Shown in pieces: positions 7,469-16,054 of a stretch of 64,000 nt of DNA. This stretch comes from Georgenia sp. EYE_87. GTDB taxonomy: Bacteria > Actinomycetota > Actinomycetes > Actinomycetales > Actinomycetaceae. Position 1 is the stretch's first letter, and the number at the start of each line of letters is the position of its first letter. Location of the stretch: assembly GCF_023148685.1 (NCBI RefSeq), contig NZ_JAHXNL010000007.1, positions 124,001-188,000 on the forward strand, given 5' to 3'. The position numbers and the translations under genes were made by a program. A model generated the notes under the pieces. That model searched no databases, was not told the DNA's origin, and saw only the letters and a list, made by a program, of their open reading frames with translations.

Positions 7469-8905
7469 TCAGGCGTCCAGGTGCCGTACCAGGGACGCCG
7501 CCAGCCCGGTGTACGTGCCGGGCTCGAGCGCGAGAAGCCGGGCCTCGACGTCGTCCGGGAGCCCCAGGCCGGCGATGAACTCGCGCATGCCCGGCCCGTC
7601 CACGCGGCGGCCGCGGGTGAGCTCCTTGAGTCGCTCGTACGGGTCCTCCATGCCTGTCGCGCCCGCGATCGAGGCGGCCCGCATGGCCTGCTGGACGGCC
7701 TCGCCGAGGACCTCCCAGTTGGCGTCGAGGTCGCGGGCGAGGGCGTCGTGGTCGACGTCGAGGCCGGCGAGGCCGCGGCGGACGTTGTCGATCGCCAGCA
7801 GCGAGTGGCCGAAGCCGGTCCCGATGTTGCGCTGGGTCGAGGAGTCGGTGAGGTCGCGCTGGAGGCGCGAAGTCACCAGCGTCGACGCGAGGGTGTCCAG
7901 CAGGGCACAGGAGATCTCGAGGTTGGCCTCGGCGTTCTCGAAGCGGATCGGGTTGACCTTGTGCGGCATCGTCGACGAGCCGGTCGAACCCTGCGCGGAG
8001 AGGCGCTGGCGGAAGTAGCCGAGCGCGATGTACGTCCACACGTCCGTGGCGAGGTTGTGCAGCACGCGGTTGAAGCGGGCGACGTCGGCGTAGAGCTCGG
8101 CCTGCCAGTCGTGGGACTCGATCTGGGTGGTGAGGGGGTTCCAGGTCAGACCCAGGTGCTCGACGAAGGAGCGGGCCACCTCCTCCCAGTCGGCGCCCGG
8201 GACGGACACGGCGTGCGCGCCGTAGGTGCCCGTGGCGCCGTTGATCTTGCCCAGGTACTCGGCCCCGGCCACGCGCCGCAGCTGGCGGCGCAGGCGGTGC
8301 GCGAGGACGGCGAGCTCCTTGCCCAGGGTGGTCGGGGTGGCCGGCTGCCCGTGGGTGCGGGCGAGCATGGCGGCGCCGGCGTGCTCGCGGGCCAGGGTCA
8401 CGACGTCGTCGGTCATCGCGGTGGCGGCCGGGAGCCACACCCGCTCGACGGCGTCCTTGACGGTGACGGCGTAGGAGAGGTTGTTGACGTCCTCGCTGGT
8501 GCAGAAGATGTGGACGATCTCGTGCACCCGCGGCAGCACGGTGTCCTCGCCGAGCGTGGCCGGTGCGGCGTCGAGGCGGCGCTTGAGGAAGTACTCGACG
8601 GCCTTGACGTCGTGAAGGGTCTCGCGCTCGATCTCGGCCAGCTCGTCGATCTCGTCAGCGCCGAAGGTGGCGACGACGCCGCGCAGGTAGTCCTTGTCGG
8701 CGCCGGTCAGCCGCGGGGCGCCGGGAAGCACCCCGTGGTCGGTGAGGTGGATCAGCCACTCGACCTCGACCAGGAGGCGGGCGCGGTTGAGCGCGGCCTC
8801 CGAGAGGTGGTCGACCAGCGGTGCGACGGTCCGGCGGTAGCGCCCGTCGAGCGCACCGAGGGCGACGGGCGGGGTCAGGGCGGCGAGGTCCACGCGAGAG
8901 GTCAT
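7469..8905 (-). CDS. purB: Adenylosuccinate lyase
   Basis: This is a 478-residue cytosolic enzyme of the fumarase/aspartase superfamily. PurB cleaves SAICAR to AICAR and adenylosuccinate to AMP, each releasing fumarate, in purine biosynthesis. The family signature GSSTMPHKVNP lies at residues 309-319 in the flexible catalytic loop, and the conserved THGQPATPT (residues 184-192) carries the second catalytic histidine. The length and the N-terminal ALDGRYR motif match the longer PurB subfamily found in proteobacteria and many actinobacteria. It is monocistronic, with no other purine gene nearby. Confidence 0.97.
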   Translation of the reverse strand: MTSRVDLAALTPPVALGALDGRYRRTVAPLVDHLSEAALNRARLLVEVEWLIHLTDHGVLPGAPRLTGADKDYLRGVVATFGADEIDELAEIERETLHDVKAVEYFLKRRLDAAPATLGEDTVLPRVHEIVHIFCTSEDVNNLSYAVTVKDAVERVWLPAATAMTDDVVTLAREHAGAAMLARTHGQPATPTTLGKELAVLAHRLRRQLRRVAGAEYLGKINGATGTYGAHAVSVPGADWEEVARSFVEHLGLTWNPLTTQIESHDWQAELYADVARFNRVLHNLATDVWTYIALGYFRQRLSAQGSTGSSTMPHKVNPIRFENAEANLEISCALLDTLASTLVTSRLQRDLTDSSTQRNIGTGFGHSLLAIDNVRRGLAGLDVDHDALARDLDANWEVLGEAVQQAMRAASIAGATGMEDPYERLKELTRGRRVDGPGMREFIAGLGLPDDVEARLLALEPGTYTGLAASLVRHLDA

Positions 8906-9099
8906 GCCGCCATCATCCCAGCCGTGCGCCGGGCGGCGACGGCGGCGTCCGGGTGATGCGACGGCCGGATGTTCCGGCGGCGTCCTGGCGGCGTCCCGAC
9001 GTCGCCCCGACGTCGCCCCGACGCCCGCCCCGCCCCTGCCGTGCGGGCTCCCGCCCGGGCGGGCATGCTCGGAGGGCGTCCGGCCCAGGGAGGAAACCG

Positions 9100-9693
9100 A
9101 TGTCCGAGCTCGTCATCGTCCGTCACGGCGAGACGGAGTGGAGCCTGTCCGGGCAGCACACCGGCACCACCGACATCCCGCTCACTCCTCGCGGTGAGGA
9201 GCAGGGACGCAAACTTCTCGACAACATCGGCGAGCACGATTTCGCGAAGGTGCTCTCCAGCCCCCGGCAGCGCGCCCGGCGCACAGCGGAACTTGCCGGC
9301 ATCGAGGACTTCGAGGTCGATGACGACCTCGTCGAGTGGAACTACGGCGACATCGAGGGGATGACCACCAAGGACTACGTCGCCCAGCGCGAGGCGGCCG
9401 GGCTCCCCGACTGGGACATGTGGGACGACGGTGCCCCCAACGGCGAGACGGCGGCCGAGGTCGGCGCGCGCGTCGACCGCGTGCTCGCCAGGCTCCGCCC
9501 CGTGCTCGACGACGGCGGTGACGTGCTCGTCGTCGCCCACAGCCACCTCTTGTGCGTGCTCGTCGCCCGGTGGCTGGGCCTGCCCGCCTCGGCAGGCCGC
9601 GGGTTCATCCTCGACGCGGCGCACCGCAGCGTGCTGACCTTCAAGCGGGAGACGCCCGTGGTGAAGTACTGGAACGTGCCGCCCACACACTGA
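9100..9693 (+). CDS. Histidine phosphatase family protein
   Basis: This 197-residue protein of the phosphoglycerate-mutase-like superfamily has the phosphohistidine motif RHGETEW at residues 8-14, the acid residue in LVEWNYG near 78-83 and the second catalytic histidine in AHSH at 146-149. The start ATG at 9100 follows a GGGAGGAAACC ribosome site; the frame is open further upstream but without support. These enzymes dephosphorylate small metabolites or act as cofactor-dependent mutases; the size and motif spacing favour a phosphatase of unknown substrate. The 194 bp upstream to purB hold short GACGTCGCCCC repeats around 8993-9030 and the promoter. Confidence 0.88.
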   Translation: MSELVIVRHGETEWSLSGQHTGTTDIPLTPRGEEQGRKLLDNIGEHDFAKVLSSPRQRARRTAELAGIEDFEVDDDLVEWNYGDIEGMTTKDYVAQREAAGLPDWDMWDDGAPNGETAAEVGARVDRVLARLRPVLDDGGDVLVVAHSHLLCVLVARWLGLPASAGRGFILDAAHRSVLTFKRETPVVKYWNVPPTH

Positions 9694-9765
9694 CCGGTAG
9701 GTCCAGCATCACGACGTCGACCGCGGTGCTGACCAGGCCCTCCGCGCGGGCGGCTGCCCGGCTTG

Positions 9766-11607
9766 TCAGAAAGGGGGCTCGGCCGGTTGGTCCAGCAACG
9801 ACGCATCCCAGAGCGTCAGTGGCCACGTCGTTGTGGCCGCTGTGCTGCGCCTGCCGGGCGTGGCCAATCCGGGAACTGTCCCCTGAGCCCCGGGGCTGCC
9901 TGGTGGCCCGGCGTCGCCGGACAGCGCGCGCGCCGTCGCTCTCGCGTGCGCTTCGAGGACCGCGTCCGGAGGTCGACCGTTGCTGGAGGCGACCTGCTCG
10001 CGGGCGGCGAGCAGTTCCGCGTGGCCGTCTCCAGCCATGGGAGTTCGGTCGTCGCCCGGACGCAACTGCCCGTTGCCAGACACGGAGGTGGCTACCGCGC
10101 TACCGCGGCGGCTCCTTGGTTCTCTTCGGGTCGTGCCGATCAGCTGTCCGTCGGCGCGGTAGAACGCGAAACCGTCGGCCAGGGGGACGATCCGGACGCC
10201 GTCGCGGTGGATGACATGGTGGTGGTAGCTGCAGGCGCTGACGCCGTTCTCGACCGAGGTGGGTCCACCGCGGGAGTACCAGCGGATGTGGTGGACCTCC
10301 GACCAGGAAGCGCGTATCCGGCATCCAGGCCACTGGCATCGGCGGTCCCGCGTCGTCACGGCCCGCCGGAGCTCCTTGCTGTAGGTGCGCTGGGTCAGCC
10401 CGACATCGAGCACCTGGGAATCGGCGTCCATGACCACGCGGGTCATCTCGCAGTCGCACATCAGCCGGACCAGCGTGTTCAGCGGCACCACCGAGCCGTC
10501 CTCGAGCTCTGCGGGCGCCACCGCGGGCAGGTCCGGCGCCGGCAGGCCGGTCCCGACGTGCGAGTCGGGCCAGACGGGCGAGCGTGCACCGCCCGTCAGT
10601 CTGCAGCCGTCACCCGCGCGGCCTTCGGCACGGCCCGCCTCGACCTCTGCGGCGGTGCGGGGCCGACCGTCCGGCCCGAGGCCGAACGCGGCCCCACGAC
10701 CGTGCAACGCGTCCACCGCAGTCTCACCAGCCGCGTCGACCGCCTCGCGATGGCGACGGGCCGCGGCCCACGTCTCCTCGTCGGCGATCAGTGCGATGTG
10801 AGGGCGAATCTGCGCGCCGTTCAGATCCGAGCCGACCTGCAACGTCCGCGAAGCCATCGTCACGAGGGCGTCGGCGCGACGCTGCTCACGGGTGCGGTCG
10901 TCATCCTGGGCCGGTGCACCGGCAATGGCGTCCAGGGCGGTCTCGATCAGTGTCCCCGAGACGGCGTCCACGACCCACGCGCCGGTCCGAGCGCCGCCGG
11001 CACGCCCGGTGATCACAGAACGACGACGCCACGTCGCCTCGAACGATTCCTGTGCCGCTCGGGCGTCGATCGTCGCTGCCACTTTCTTCGCGGCCTTGGC
11101 CAGCTCGGGAGCCGTGAGCTTCTTACCTTTCTCTACGAGCTCGGCTGCCATCCCGTTGGCCAGGGCCTCCTTGACCTCGTCGGAGGCACCGGCCCGAATG
11201 CGGGACAGCGCCTTCGCATGCTCGAGCGTCAGGGCACCCGCGGCTACCGCAGCGTCTACCTCGGGCATCGCCTCCAGGCCTTCGGCGACCTGCAGCTCAC
11301 CGATCGCAGCACCGCGCCCGGCCCCGGTGGTCCGCGCTCGCCAGTCTGGGAAGTCGCGGTCCCGGGCGGTGCCCCATCGCCCGTCATCGCGATGGGCGAG
11401 CAGCACCTTGCTGCGGTAGAGCGTGAGTTCCTGGATGACGCCGTCCAGCGAGGTGATCACGCTCTCCCGGTCCGCGTGCGGCCATCCACGCGCGTCGGTC
11501 TCGGGTGCCACCGCCCGGAGCGCCCGGACCGCGGAGCGAACGCCGGCGAGCAGGGAGACTGGCGTCGGCTCGTCGCTCAACGTTCGATCGGCGTGCTGCG
11601 CGACCAT
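9766..11607 (-). CDS. DUF222 and HNH endonuclease domain protein (13E12-like)
   Basis: This 613-residue protein has an N-terminal DUF222 region over roughly residues 20-400 and a C-terminal HNH nuclease core. The core reads CQWPGC...SEVHHIRWYSRGGPTSVENGVSACSYHHHVIH, with the paired cysteines, the HH pair and the terminal histidines of the metal site all present. It belongs to the multicopy actinobacterial 13E12 REP-type family, whose biological role is unclear but whose members are often SOS-induced. ATG at 11607 is chosen because GGAGG lies 8 nt upstream; a GTG at 11616 is also in frame. A SOS-box-like sequence lies 23 bp further upstream. The C-terminal 110 residues look disordered. Confidence 0.88.
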   Translation of the reverse strand: MVAQHADRTLSDEPTPVSLLAGVRSAVRALRAVAPETDARGWPHADRESVITSLDGVIQELTLYRSKVLLAHRDDGRWGTARDRDFPDWRARTTGAGRGAAIGELQVAEGLEAMPEVDAAVAAGALTLEHAKALSRIRAGASDEVKEALANGMAAELVEKGKKLTAPELAKAAKKVAATIDARAAQESFEATWRRRSVITGRAGGARTGAWVVDAVSGTLIETALDAIAGAPAQDDDRTREQRRADALVTMASRTLQVGSDLNGAQIRPHIALIADEETWAAARRHREAVDAAGETAVDALHGRGAAFGLGPDGRPRTAAEVEAGRAEGRAGDGCRLTGGARSPVWPDSHVGTGLPAPDLPAVAPAELEDGSVVPLNTLVRLMCDCEMTRVVMDADSQVLDVGLTQRTYSKELRRAVTTRDRRCQWPGCRIRASWSEVHHIRWYSRGGPTSVENGVSACSYHHHVIHRDGVRIVPLADGFAFYRADGQLIGTTRREPRSRRGSAVATSVSGNGQLRPGDDRTPMAGDGHAELLAAREQVASSNGRPPDAVLEAHARATARALSGDAGPPGSPGAQGTVPGLATPGRRSTAATTTWPLTLWDASLLDQPAEPPF

Positions 11608-11629
11608 CCCGCTCACCTCCCCACCCGTC

Positions 11630-11645
11630 GTGAACTGATGTTCGA
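11630..11645 (-). promoter_or_regulatory. LexA (SOS) box candidate
   Basis: On the minus strand the sequence is TCGAAC-ATCA-GTTCAC. It matches the actinobacterial LexA consensus TCGAAC-N4-GTTCGA at 10 of 12 defined positions. It is 23-38 bp upstream of the start of the DUF222-HNH gene, a position suitable for repression. Confidence 0.6.
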
Positions 11646-11866
11646 AACACTACGGGCACGGTCCGACATCGGGCCAGAGGTTGGCGTTGGTGCAGGTCAG
11701 GGCTGTGGATAGGCGGTGGCGGCGCTTCGGAGAGTTCGCCTCCGCGACGAGAGCACTCCCGGAGCGCTGAGTGAACTGGCGCGGCTGGGTGCTTGCGACG
11801 GCGGGGCCGCACGTGCGGACGCGACTCGATGCCGTTGTCGGATCGATGGTTGTCGGAGCTTCGTCA

Positions 11867-11891
11867 GGGTACCTTGTGACGCATGGTACCC
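11867..11891. promoter_or_regulatory. Palindrome over the padR start codon
   Basis: GGGTACC (11867-11873) and GGTACCC (11885-11891) form a perfect 7-bp inverted repeat with an 11-bp spacer. It overlaps the likely -10 box TACCTT (11870-11875) and the ATG at 11883. PadR proteins usually repress their own gene, and this is the natural operator candidate. Confidence 0.45.
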
Positions 11892-12233
11892 GGTGAGGAA
11901 AGCATCCTCTCCAATCTGCGCCGCGGGGCGCTCGAGTACTGCGTGCTCGCGCTCCTGCGTCCCGGCGCCCGGTACGGCCTCGACATCGCCCGTGCGCTCG
12001 GCGCGAACGGCATCCTCATGAGCGGCGAGGGCACTCTCTACCCGCTCCTCGCCCGGCTGCGGAAGGCAGGTCTCGTCGAGACCACCTGGCAGGAGTCCAG
12101 CGCCGGGCCGCCCCGCCGCTACTACGCCCTCACCCAGGACGGTGAGCGCGCACTCGCCACCTTCACCCGGGCTTGGCACCCGTTCCGGGACGCGGTCGAC
12201 GCGGCCCTCGAGCAGAGAGCAGAACCGACATGA
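11883..12233 (+). CDS. PadR family transcriptional regulator
   Basis: This 116-residue winged-helix regulator has the typical PadR N-terminus RGALEYCVLALLRPGARYGLDIARAL, recognition region SGEGTLYPLLARLRKAGLV and wing SAGPPRRYYALTQDG. It is the short subfamily without the long C-terminal coiled coil. The transcript is probably leaderless, because TACCTT lies 7 nt before the ATG. Its stop overlaps the start of the HAAS-domain gene by ATGA, which is the usual PadR/HAAS pairing. The membrane partner is thought to work with the regulator in envelope-related control. Confidence 0.92.
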   Translation: MVPGEESILSNLRRGALEYCVLALLRPGARYGLDIARALGANGILMSGEGTLYPLLARLRKAGLVETTWQESSAGPPRRYYALTQDGERALATFTRAWHPFRDAVDAALEQRAEPT

Positions 12234-13082
12234 GCGCCGACGACGCCCGCGTCCACGCCTACCTCGACGACGTCGCCCGGATGCTGGGGAGCATCGACCC
12301 GGCCGACCGCGCCGAGATCCTCGCTGGGCTGCGTGAGCACATCGACGCCGCGGTCGCGGACCAGCCGCGCCCCGCCGACGACGAGGCCGTGCAGCGGGTC
12401 CTCGCCCAGCTCGGCCCGCCCGACCGGGTCGTCGCCGCCGCCCTCTCCGACCTCAGCCCGTCCATGCTGGGGACCGCGGCGCCTGTCGCGACGACGGTTC
12501 AGGCCGCGCCCCGGCCGGCCCTCACGCAGCCCTGGGTGCCCGTCACCGTCGGGGCTCCTCACGGTCCTGTCGGCCGGGCTGTACTTGGTGGTGCTTGCTG
12601 CGTCCGTCGCGCTGGCGCTGACGCAGCAGCCGGAGGTGGTCCCCCCGGCGGTGGCGGCTCCGTACGGCACGGCCGCCTACGGTGCGACGTCCTTCCACGG
12701 ACCCGCGCAGGTCGATCTCGTGCAGGCCGAGGTGACGCAGAACCCGATGCTGCCGGCGTCGTACGACATCGTGTGGCGGATGTTCGTCCCGCTCGGCGTG
12801 GTTGGTCTGCCCTGGCTCGTGTCCACCATCCTCCTGGCTTCGTCGCCGTTGTGGACGACGCGGCAGAAGTGGGCCGGCGCCCTTCTGATGCCTGCGCTCG
12901 CGGTGGCCTGCGGTGCTGTGGCCCTGTCCGGGTCCGTGATCCCGCAGGGCCCGGTGCGGTCGGTGCTCGTCGTCGCGTCCGGCGTGGTTTTCAGCGCGGC
13001 GGCGGTGTGGCTGATCGTCAGGCTGTGGCGGGACGGGGCGCGCCGGGCCCGCGCCTGGGGGCGGGCGGAGGTCAGCGTCTGA
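12230..13082 (+). pseudogene. HAAS-domain membrane protein, +1 frameshift
   Basis: The start ATG at 12230 overlaps the padR stop. The first frame gives a cytoplasmic HAAS/DUF1700-like domain (MSADDARVHAYLDDVARMLG, then DPADRAEILAGLREHI) to about residue 107. Homology continues in the next frame with membrane segments starting LLTVLSAGLYLVVLAASVAL. Deleting one G from the GGGG run at 12551-12554 joins the two parts into a protein of about 283 residues, with roughly four membrane helices and a basic C-terminus. It is either a recent pseudogene or a sequencing error. Its last codons and stop form the first unit of a 41-bp tandem repeat. Confidence 0.8.
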
Positions 13083-13202
13083 GCAGTCCGAGACCCTGGC
13101 CGGGTGTGACGGCAGGTGTCTGAGCGGCCCGAGACCCGTGCCGGTGTGACGGCAGGCGTCTGAGCGGCCCGAGACCCTTGCCGGGTGTGACGGCAGGTGT
13201 CC
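13075..13202. repeat. Three 41-bp tandem units including the HAAS gene stop codon
   Basis: The units are 13075-13115, 13116-13155 and 13156-13196, plus a partial fourth at 13197-13202. Each begins G(C/T)GTCTGAGC and ends TGTGACGGCAG. The first TGA (13080-13082) is the stop of the preceding gene, and the following copies repeat that stop downstream. Confidence 0.92.
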
Positions 13203-13219
13203 TGTGGTGAAGTAGCCCC

Positions 13220-14182
13220 ATGGCCAAGGCGAAGGCGCCCGCGACCGAGCTCGAGGTGGGCGGGCGTACTGTGCGCATCTCCAACCCCGACCGCGTCTAC
13301 TTCCCCGGCCCCGGCCACACCAAGCTCGACCTGGCCAACTACTACATCGCCGTCGGCGACGGAGTGGTCAACGCCCTGCGGGGGCGGCCCTGCATGCTCC
13401 ACCGCTTCCCCGAGGGCATCGAGGGGGAGAAGGTCCACCAGAAGCGGCTCCCCCACGGGGCACCCGACTGGGTGCAGACCGTGCGCGTGCACTTCCCGCG
13501 CTACGACCGCGACGCCGACGAGCTGTGCGTCACCGAGGTCGCCCAGGTGGTCTGGGCGGTGCAGATGTCCACCGTCGAGTTCCATCCGTGGAACAGCCGG
13601 CGCGCGGACGTCGAGAAGCCGGACGAGTGGCGCATCGACCTCGACCCGGGCGACACCACGGACTTCGCGACCGTCCGCCGCGTGGCCGGGGTGGCCCGCG
13701 AGGTGCTCGACGAGCTGGGGGCCACCGGCTTCCCCAAGACCACCGGGGGCGACGGCTTGCACGTGTACGTGCGCATCCGGCCGGAGCACGGATTCCACGA
13801 CGTGCGCCGCGCCGCGCTCGCCTTCGCCCGCGAGGTCGAGCGGCGCATCCCCGAGGACGCGACCACCACGTGGTGGCGCAAGGACCGGGACCCGTCGAAG
13901 GTGTTCGTCGACTTCAACCAGAACGCCCGCGACCACACGATCGCCTGCGCCTACTCGGTGCGGGGCACGCCGCAGGCGACCGTGTCGGCGCCGCTGACCT
14001 GGGAGGAGGTGCCGGACTGCGAGCCCGCCGACTTCACGCTCGCCACGATGCCCGCCCGGTACGCGAAGCTGGGCGACCTCCACGCAGGCATCGACGACGC
14101 CGTCTTCGACCTCGCGCCGCTGCTCGAGTGGGCCGAGCGGGACGAGGCTGAGGGGGAGGCCGCTCCGCCCGAGCCGGACTGA
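13220..14182 (+). CDS. LigD-like polymerase domain protein (NHEJ primase-polymerase)
   Basis: This is a 320-residue stand-alone version of the LigD polymerase (archaeo-eukaryotic primase-like) domain. The two metal-binding aspartates are in RIDLDPG (D140 and D142), and the conserved KTTGGDGLHVYV segment near residues 173-184 contains the catalytic histidine. In non-homologous end joining such enzymes fill gaps with ribonucleotides before ligation. Neither the ATP-dependent ligase domain, nor the nuclease domain, nor Ku is encoded in the window. This matches many actinobacteria that split the functions among separate genes. Start ATG 13220 follows directly on the repeat array. The final residues PEPD and the stop are inside a short duplication. 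Confidence 0.9.
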   Translation: MAKAKAPATELEVGGRTVRISNPDRVYFPGPGHTKLDLANYYIAVGDGVVNALRGRPCMLHRFPEGIEGEKVHQKRLPHGAPDWVQTVRVHFPRYDRDADELCVTEVAQVVWAVQMSTVEFHPWNSRRADVEKPDEWRIDLDPGDTTDFATVRRVAGVAREVLDELGATGFPKTTGGDGLHVYVRIRPEHGFHDVRRAALAFAREVERRIPEDATTTWWRKDRDPSKVFVDFNQNARDHTIACAYSVRGTPQATVSAPLTWEEVPDCEPADFTLATMPARYAKLGDLHAGIDDAVFDLAPLLEWAERDEAEGEAAPPEPD

Positions 14183-14292
14183 CCGGCCGGACTGAGCAAA
14201 CCCGGACGTTGCGACCCGACTGGCTGGCCGGGACTCGGCGGCCTGACTCGCCCGGCTTGGCGGTCCGACTGGCTAGTCGGGACTCGGCGGCC
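14173..14292. repeat. Repeats at the LigD-type gene 3' end
   Basis: GCCGGACTGA, which includes the gene's stop, occurs at 14173-14182 and 14186-14195. A 28-bp unit beginning CCGACTGGCT and ending CTCGGCGGCC is at 14216-14243 and, with two mismatches, at 14265-14292. The region lies between convergent genes and encodes nothing that I can support. Confidence 0.8.
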
Positions 14293-14386
14293 CGCCTGCC
14301 GGGCGCGTCGGCGGGTGCCCGCCTCAGCTCGGCTCGGGCCGTGCCGGGCCGGAGCCGTTTGGCCGGCTACGCCGCCACTGCGGCCA

Positions 14387-15739
14387 TCAGGCCGGCTGCG
14401 CCGCAGCCGCCGCCCGTGCCGCTCTCGGCAGCGCCGCGAGGATCGCCTCGACGGCGGCGTCGTCGTGCGCGGAGGAGAGGAACCACGCCTCGAAGACCGA
14501 CGGCGGCAGCGCCACCCCGGCGTCGAGCATCGCGTGGAAGAACGGCGGGTGGCGGAACGTGTCCTGCGCCTGGGCGTCCGCGTAGCTGCGCACGCCGTCG
14601 CGCGCCGCGGCCTCGCCGAAGAAGACGGAGAAGAGGTTGCCCGCCCGCTGCACCCGGTGCGCCACCCCGGCGGCGTCGAGCGCGGCCCCGACGGCGTCCG
14701 CCACGGTGGTGGCGACGCGGTCGACGTGGCGGTATACGGCGTCGTCGGCCAGGCGCAGGGTGGCCAGCCCGGCCGCCGTCGCCAGCGGGTTCCCGGACAG
14801 CGTGCCGGCCTGGTAGACGGGGCCGGACGGCGCGAGCAGGTCCATGAGCTCCGCGCGACCGCCCAGCCCGGCGAGCGGCATCCCGCCGCCGACCACCTTG
14901 CCGAAGGTGAACAGGTCCGGGGTCCAGGGCTCCGAGCCGGTCGCGGTGACCTCCCCGGCGGCTGCGCCGTCGAGACCCCACCAGCCGGAGGGGCCGACGC
15001 GGAAGCCGGTGAGCACCTCGTCGAGGATCAGCAGGGCGCCGTGGTCGGCGGTGAGGCGGCGCAGCGCGGCGTTGAAACCCGCCTCGGGCGGGACCACGCC
15101 CATGTTCGCGGGGGCGGCCTCGGTGATGACGGCGGCGATCTCCTCGCCCCGCTCGGCGAAGACCGCCTCGAGCGCGGCGACGTCGTTGTAGCGCACCACG
15201 ATGGTCTCGGCGGTGGTGGCGGGCGTGACGCCCGCAGAACCGGGCAGCCCGAACGTGGCGACGCCGGAGCCCGCCTCCGCGAGGAGGGCGTCGACGTGCC
15301 CGTGGTAGCAGCCGGAGAACTTCACGACGACGTCGCGGCCGGTGGCGCCGCGGGCGAGCCGGATGGCCGTCATGGTGGCCTCGGTGCCGGTGGAGACGAA
15401 GCGGACCTTCTGCGCGGCGGGCACGCGCTCGCGCACGGCCTCCGCCAGCTCGACCTCTGCCTCGGTGGGGGCGCCGAACGAGAGCCCCCGCCGCGCGGCG
15501 GCGGTGACCGCCTCGACGACCTCGGGGTGCGCGTGGCCCAGCAGCGCCGGGCCCCAGCTCATCACCAGGTCGACGTACTGGCGTCCGGTGGTGTCCGTGA
15601 TGTACGGGCCGGACGCCGAGGCGATGAAGCGCGGGTCGCCGCCGACGGAGCCGTACGCTCGCACGGGCGAGTTGACCCCGCCAGGGATGACCGCGCGGGC
15701 GCGGGTGAAGAGGTCGTGCATGGGGTCGACGCCGGTCAT
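14387..15739 (-). CDS. hemL: Glutamate-1-semialdehyde 2,1-aminomutase
   Basis: This 450-residue PLP enzyme of fold type I converts glutamate-1-semialdehyde to 5-aminolevulinate, the second step of the C5 route to heme. The PLP lysine lies in [14 protein letters not shown] (K281), the phosphate-binding [15 protein letters not shown] at about 116-130, and the N-terminal [12 protein letters not shown] is diagnostic. A GAGGAGACCG ribosome site precedes ATG at 15739. It is the last heme gene on the minus strand. A 315-bp gap with a palindrome and a repeat array separates it from hemB, so it may have its own promoter. Confidence 0.97.
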   Translation of the reverse strand: MTGVDPMHDLFTRARAVIPGGVNSPVRAYGSVGGDPRFIASASGPYITDTTGRQYVDLVMSWGPALLGHAHPEVVEAVTAAARRGLSFGAPTEAEVELAEAVRERVPAAQKVRFVSTGTEATMTAIRLARGATGRDVVVKFSGCYHGHVDALLAEAGSGVATFGLPGSAGVTPATTAETIVVRYNDVAALEAVFAERGEEIAAVITEAAPANMGVVPPEAGFNAALRRLTADHGALLILDEVLTGFRVGPSGWWGLDGAAAGEVTATGSEPWTPDLFTFGKVVGGGMPLAGLGGRAELMDLLAPSGPVYQAGTLSGNPLATAAGLATLRLADDAVYRHVDRVATTVADAVGAALDAAGVAHRVQRAGNLFSVFFGEAAARDGVRSYADAQAQDTFRHPPFFHAMLDAGVALPPSVFEAWFLSSAHDDAAVEAILAALPRAARAAAAAQPA

Positions 15740-15873
15740 CGGTCTCCTCGTTCTCGGTGTGCTGGCTGTCCGTGGGCGGGGACTCGTGTGGTCCTGCCGT
15801 GGGCGCCTGTGGCGGGGCTTCTGCCCGGGCGTGGCCGTCGCCCGGGCAGGATCGGGGAAGTTAGCTGCTCTCA

Positions 15874-15891
15874 GGGAACAGTAATGTTCCC
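15874..15891. promoter_or_regulatory. 18-bp palindrome upstream of hemL
   Basis: GGGAACA-GTAA-TGTTCCC is perfectly symmetric. A wider inverted repeat, ATCGGGGAA (15851-15859) and TTCCCCGAT (15887-15895), overlaps its right arm. It lies about 135 bp upstream of hemL and could be an operator or the terminator of the hemB transcript. No regulator is identified. Confidence 0.4.
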
Positions 15892-15899
15892 CGATCCGC

Positions 15900-16038
15900 G
15901 CCGGGGGGCCCGACGTCCCGGGCGGGCCGGCGCGCCGGGGGGCCCGACGTCCCGGGCGGGCCGGGCGTGCCGGGGGGCCCGACGTCCCGGGCGGGCCGGG
16001 CGCGCCGGGGGGCCCGACGTCCCGCGCGGGCGGTCGTC
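15900..16038. repeat. Four tandem 34-35 bp units between hemB and hemL
   Basis: Units start at 15900, 15934, 15969 and 16004, each beginning GCCGGGGGGCCCGACGTCCC. The core is itself nearly palindromic. The array ends shortly after the hemB stop at 16055 on the minus strand. The short unit and absence of spacers rule out CRISPR. Confidence 0.93.
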
Positions 16039-16054
16039 CCGGGTCGGCCGGTGC

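Noticed and set aside
6215-8956. Plus-strand frame of about 900 codons from the kinase-like gene through purB
   Set aside because: Only the first part (from 6476) is the N-terminus of the frameshifted kinase; the rest is antisense to purB.
9694-9765. Possible hairpin GGTCCAGCA...TGCTGACC between the phosphatase and HNH genes
   Set aside because: The pairing is short and interrupted, so I do not call it a terminator.
9766-11607. DUF222-HNH gene as a mobile intron or homing element
   Set aside because: There are no terminal repeats, intron structure or target duplication, and the family is an abundant chromosomal one in actinobacteria.
15900-16038. Regular 34-35 bp repeats resembling a small CRISPR array
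   Set aside because: Units are directly adjacent without unique spacers, and no cas gene is present.
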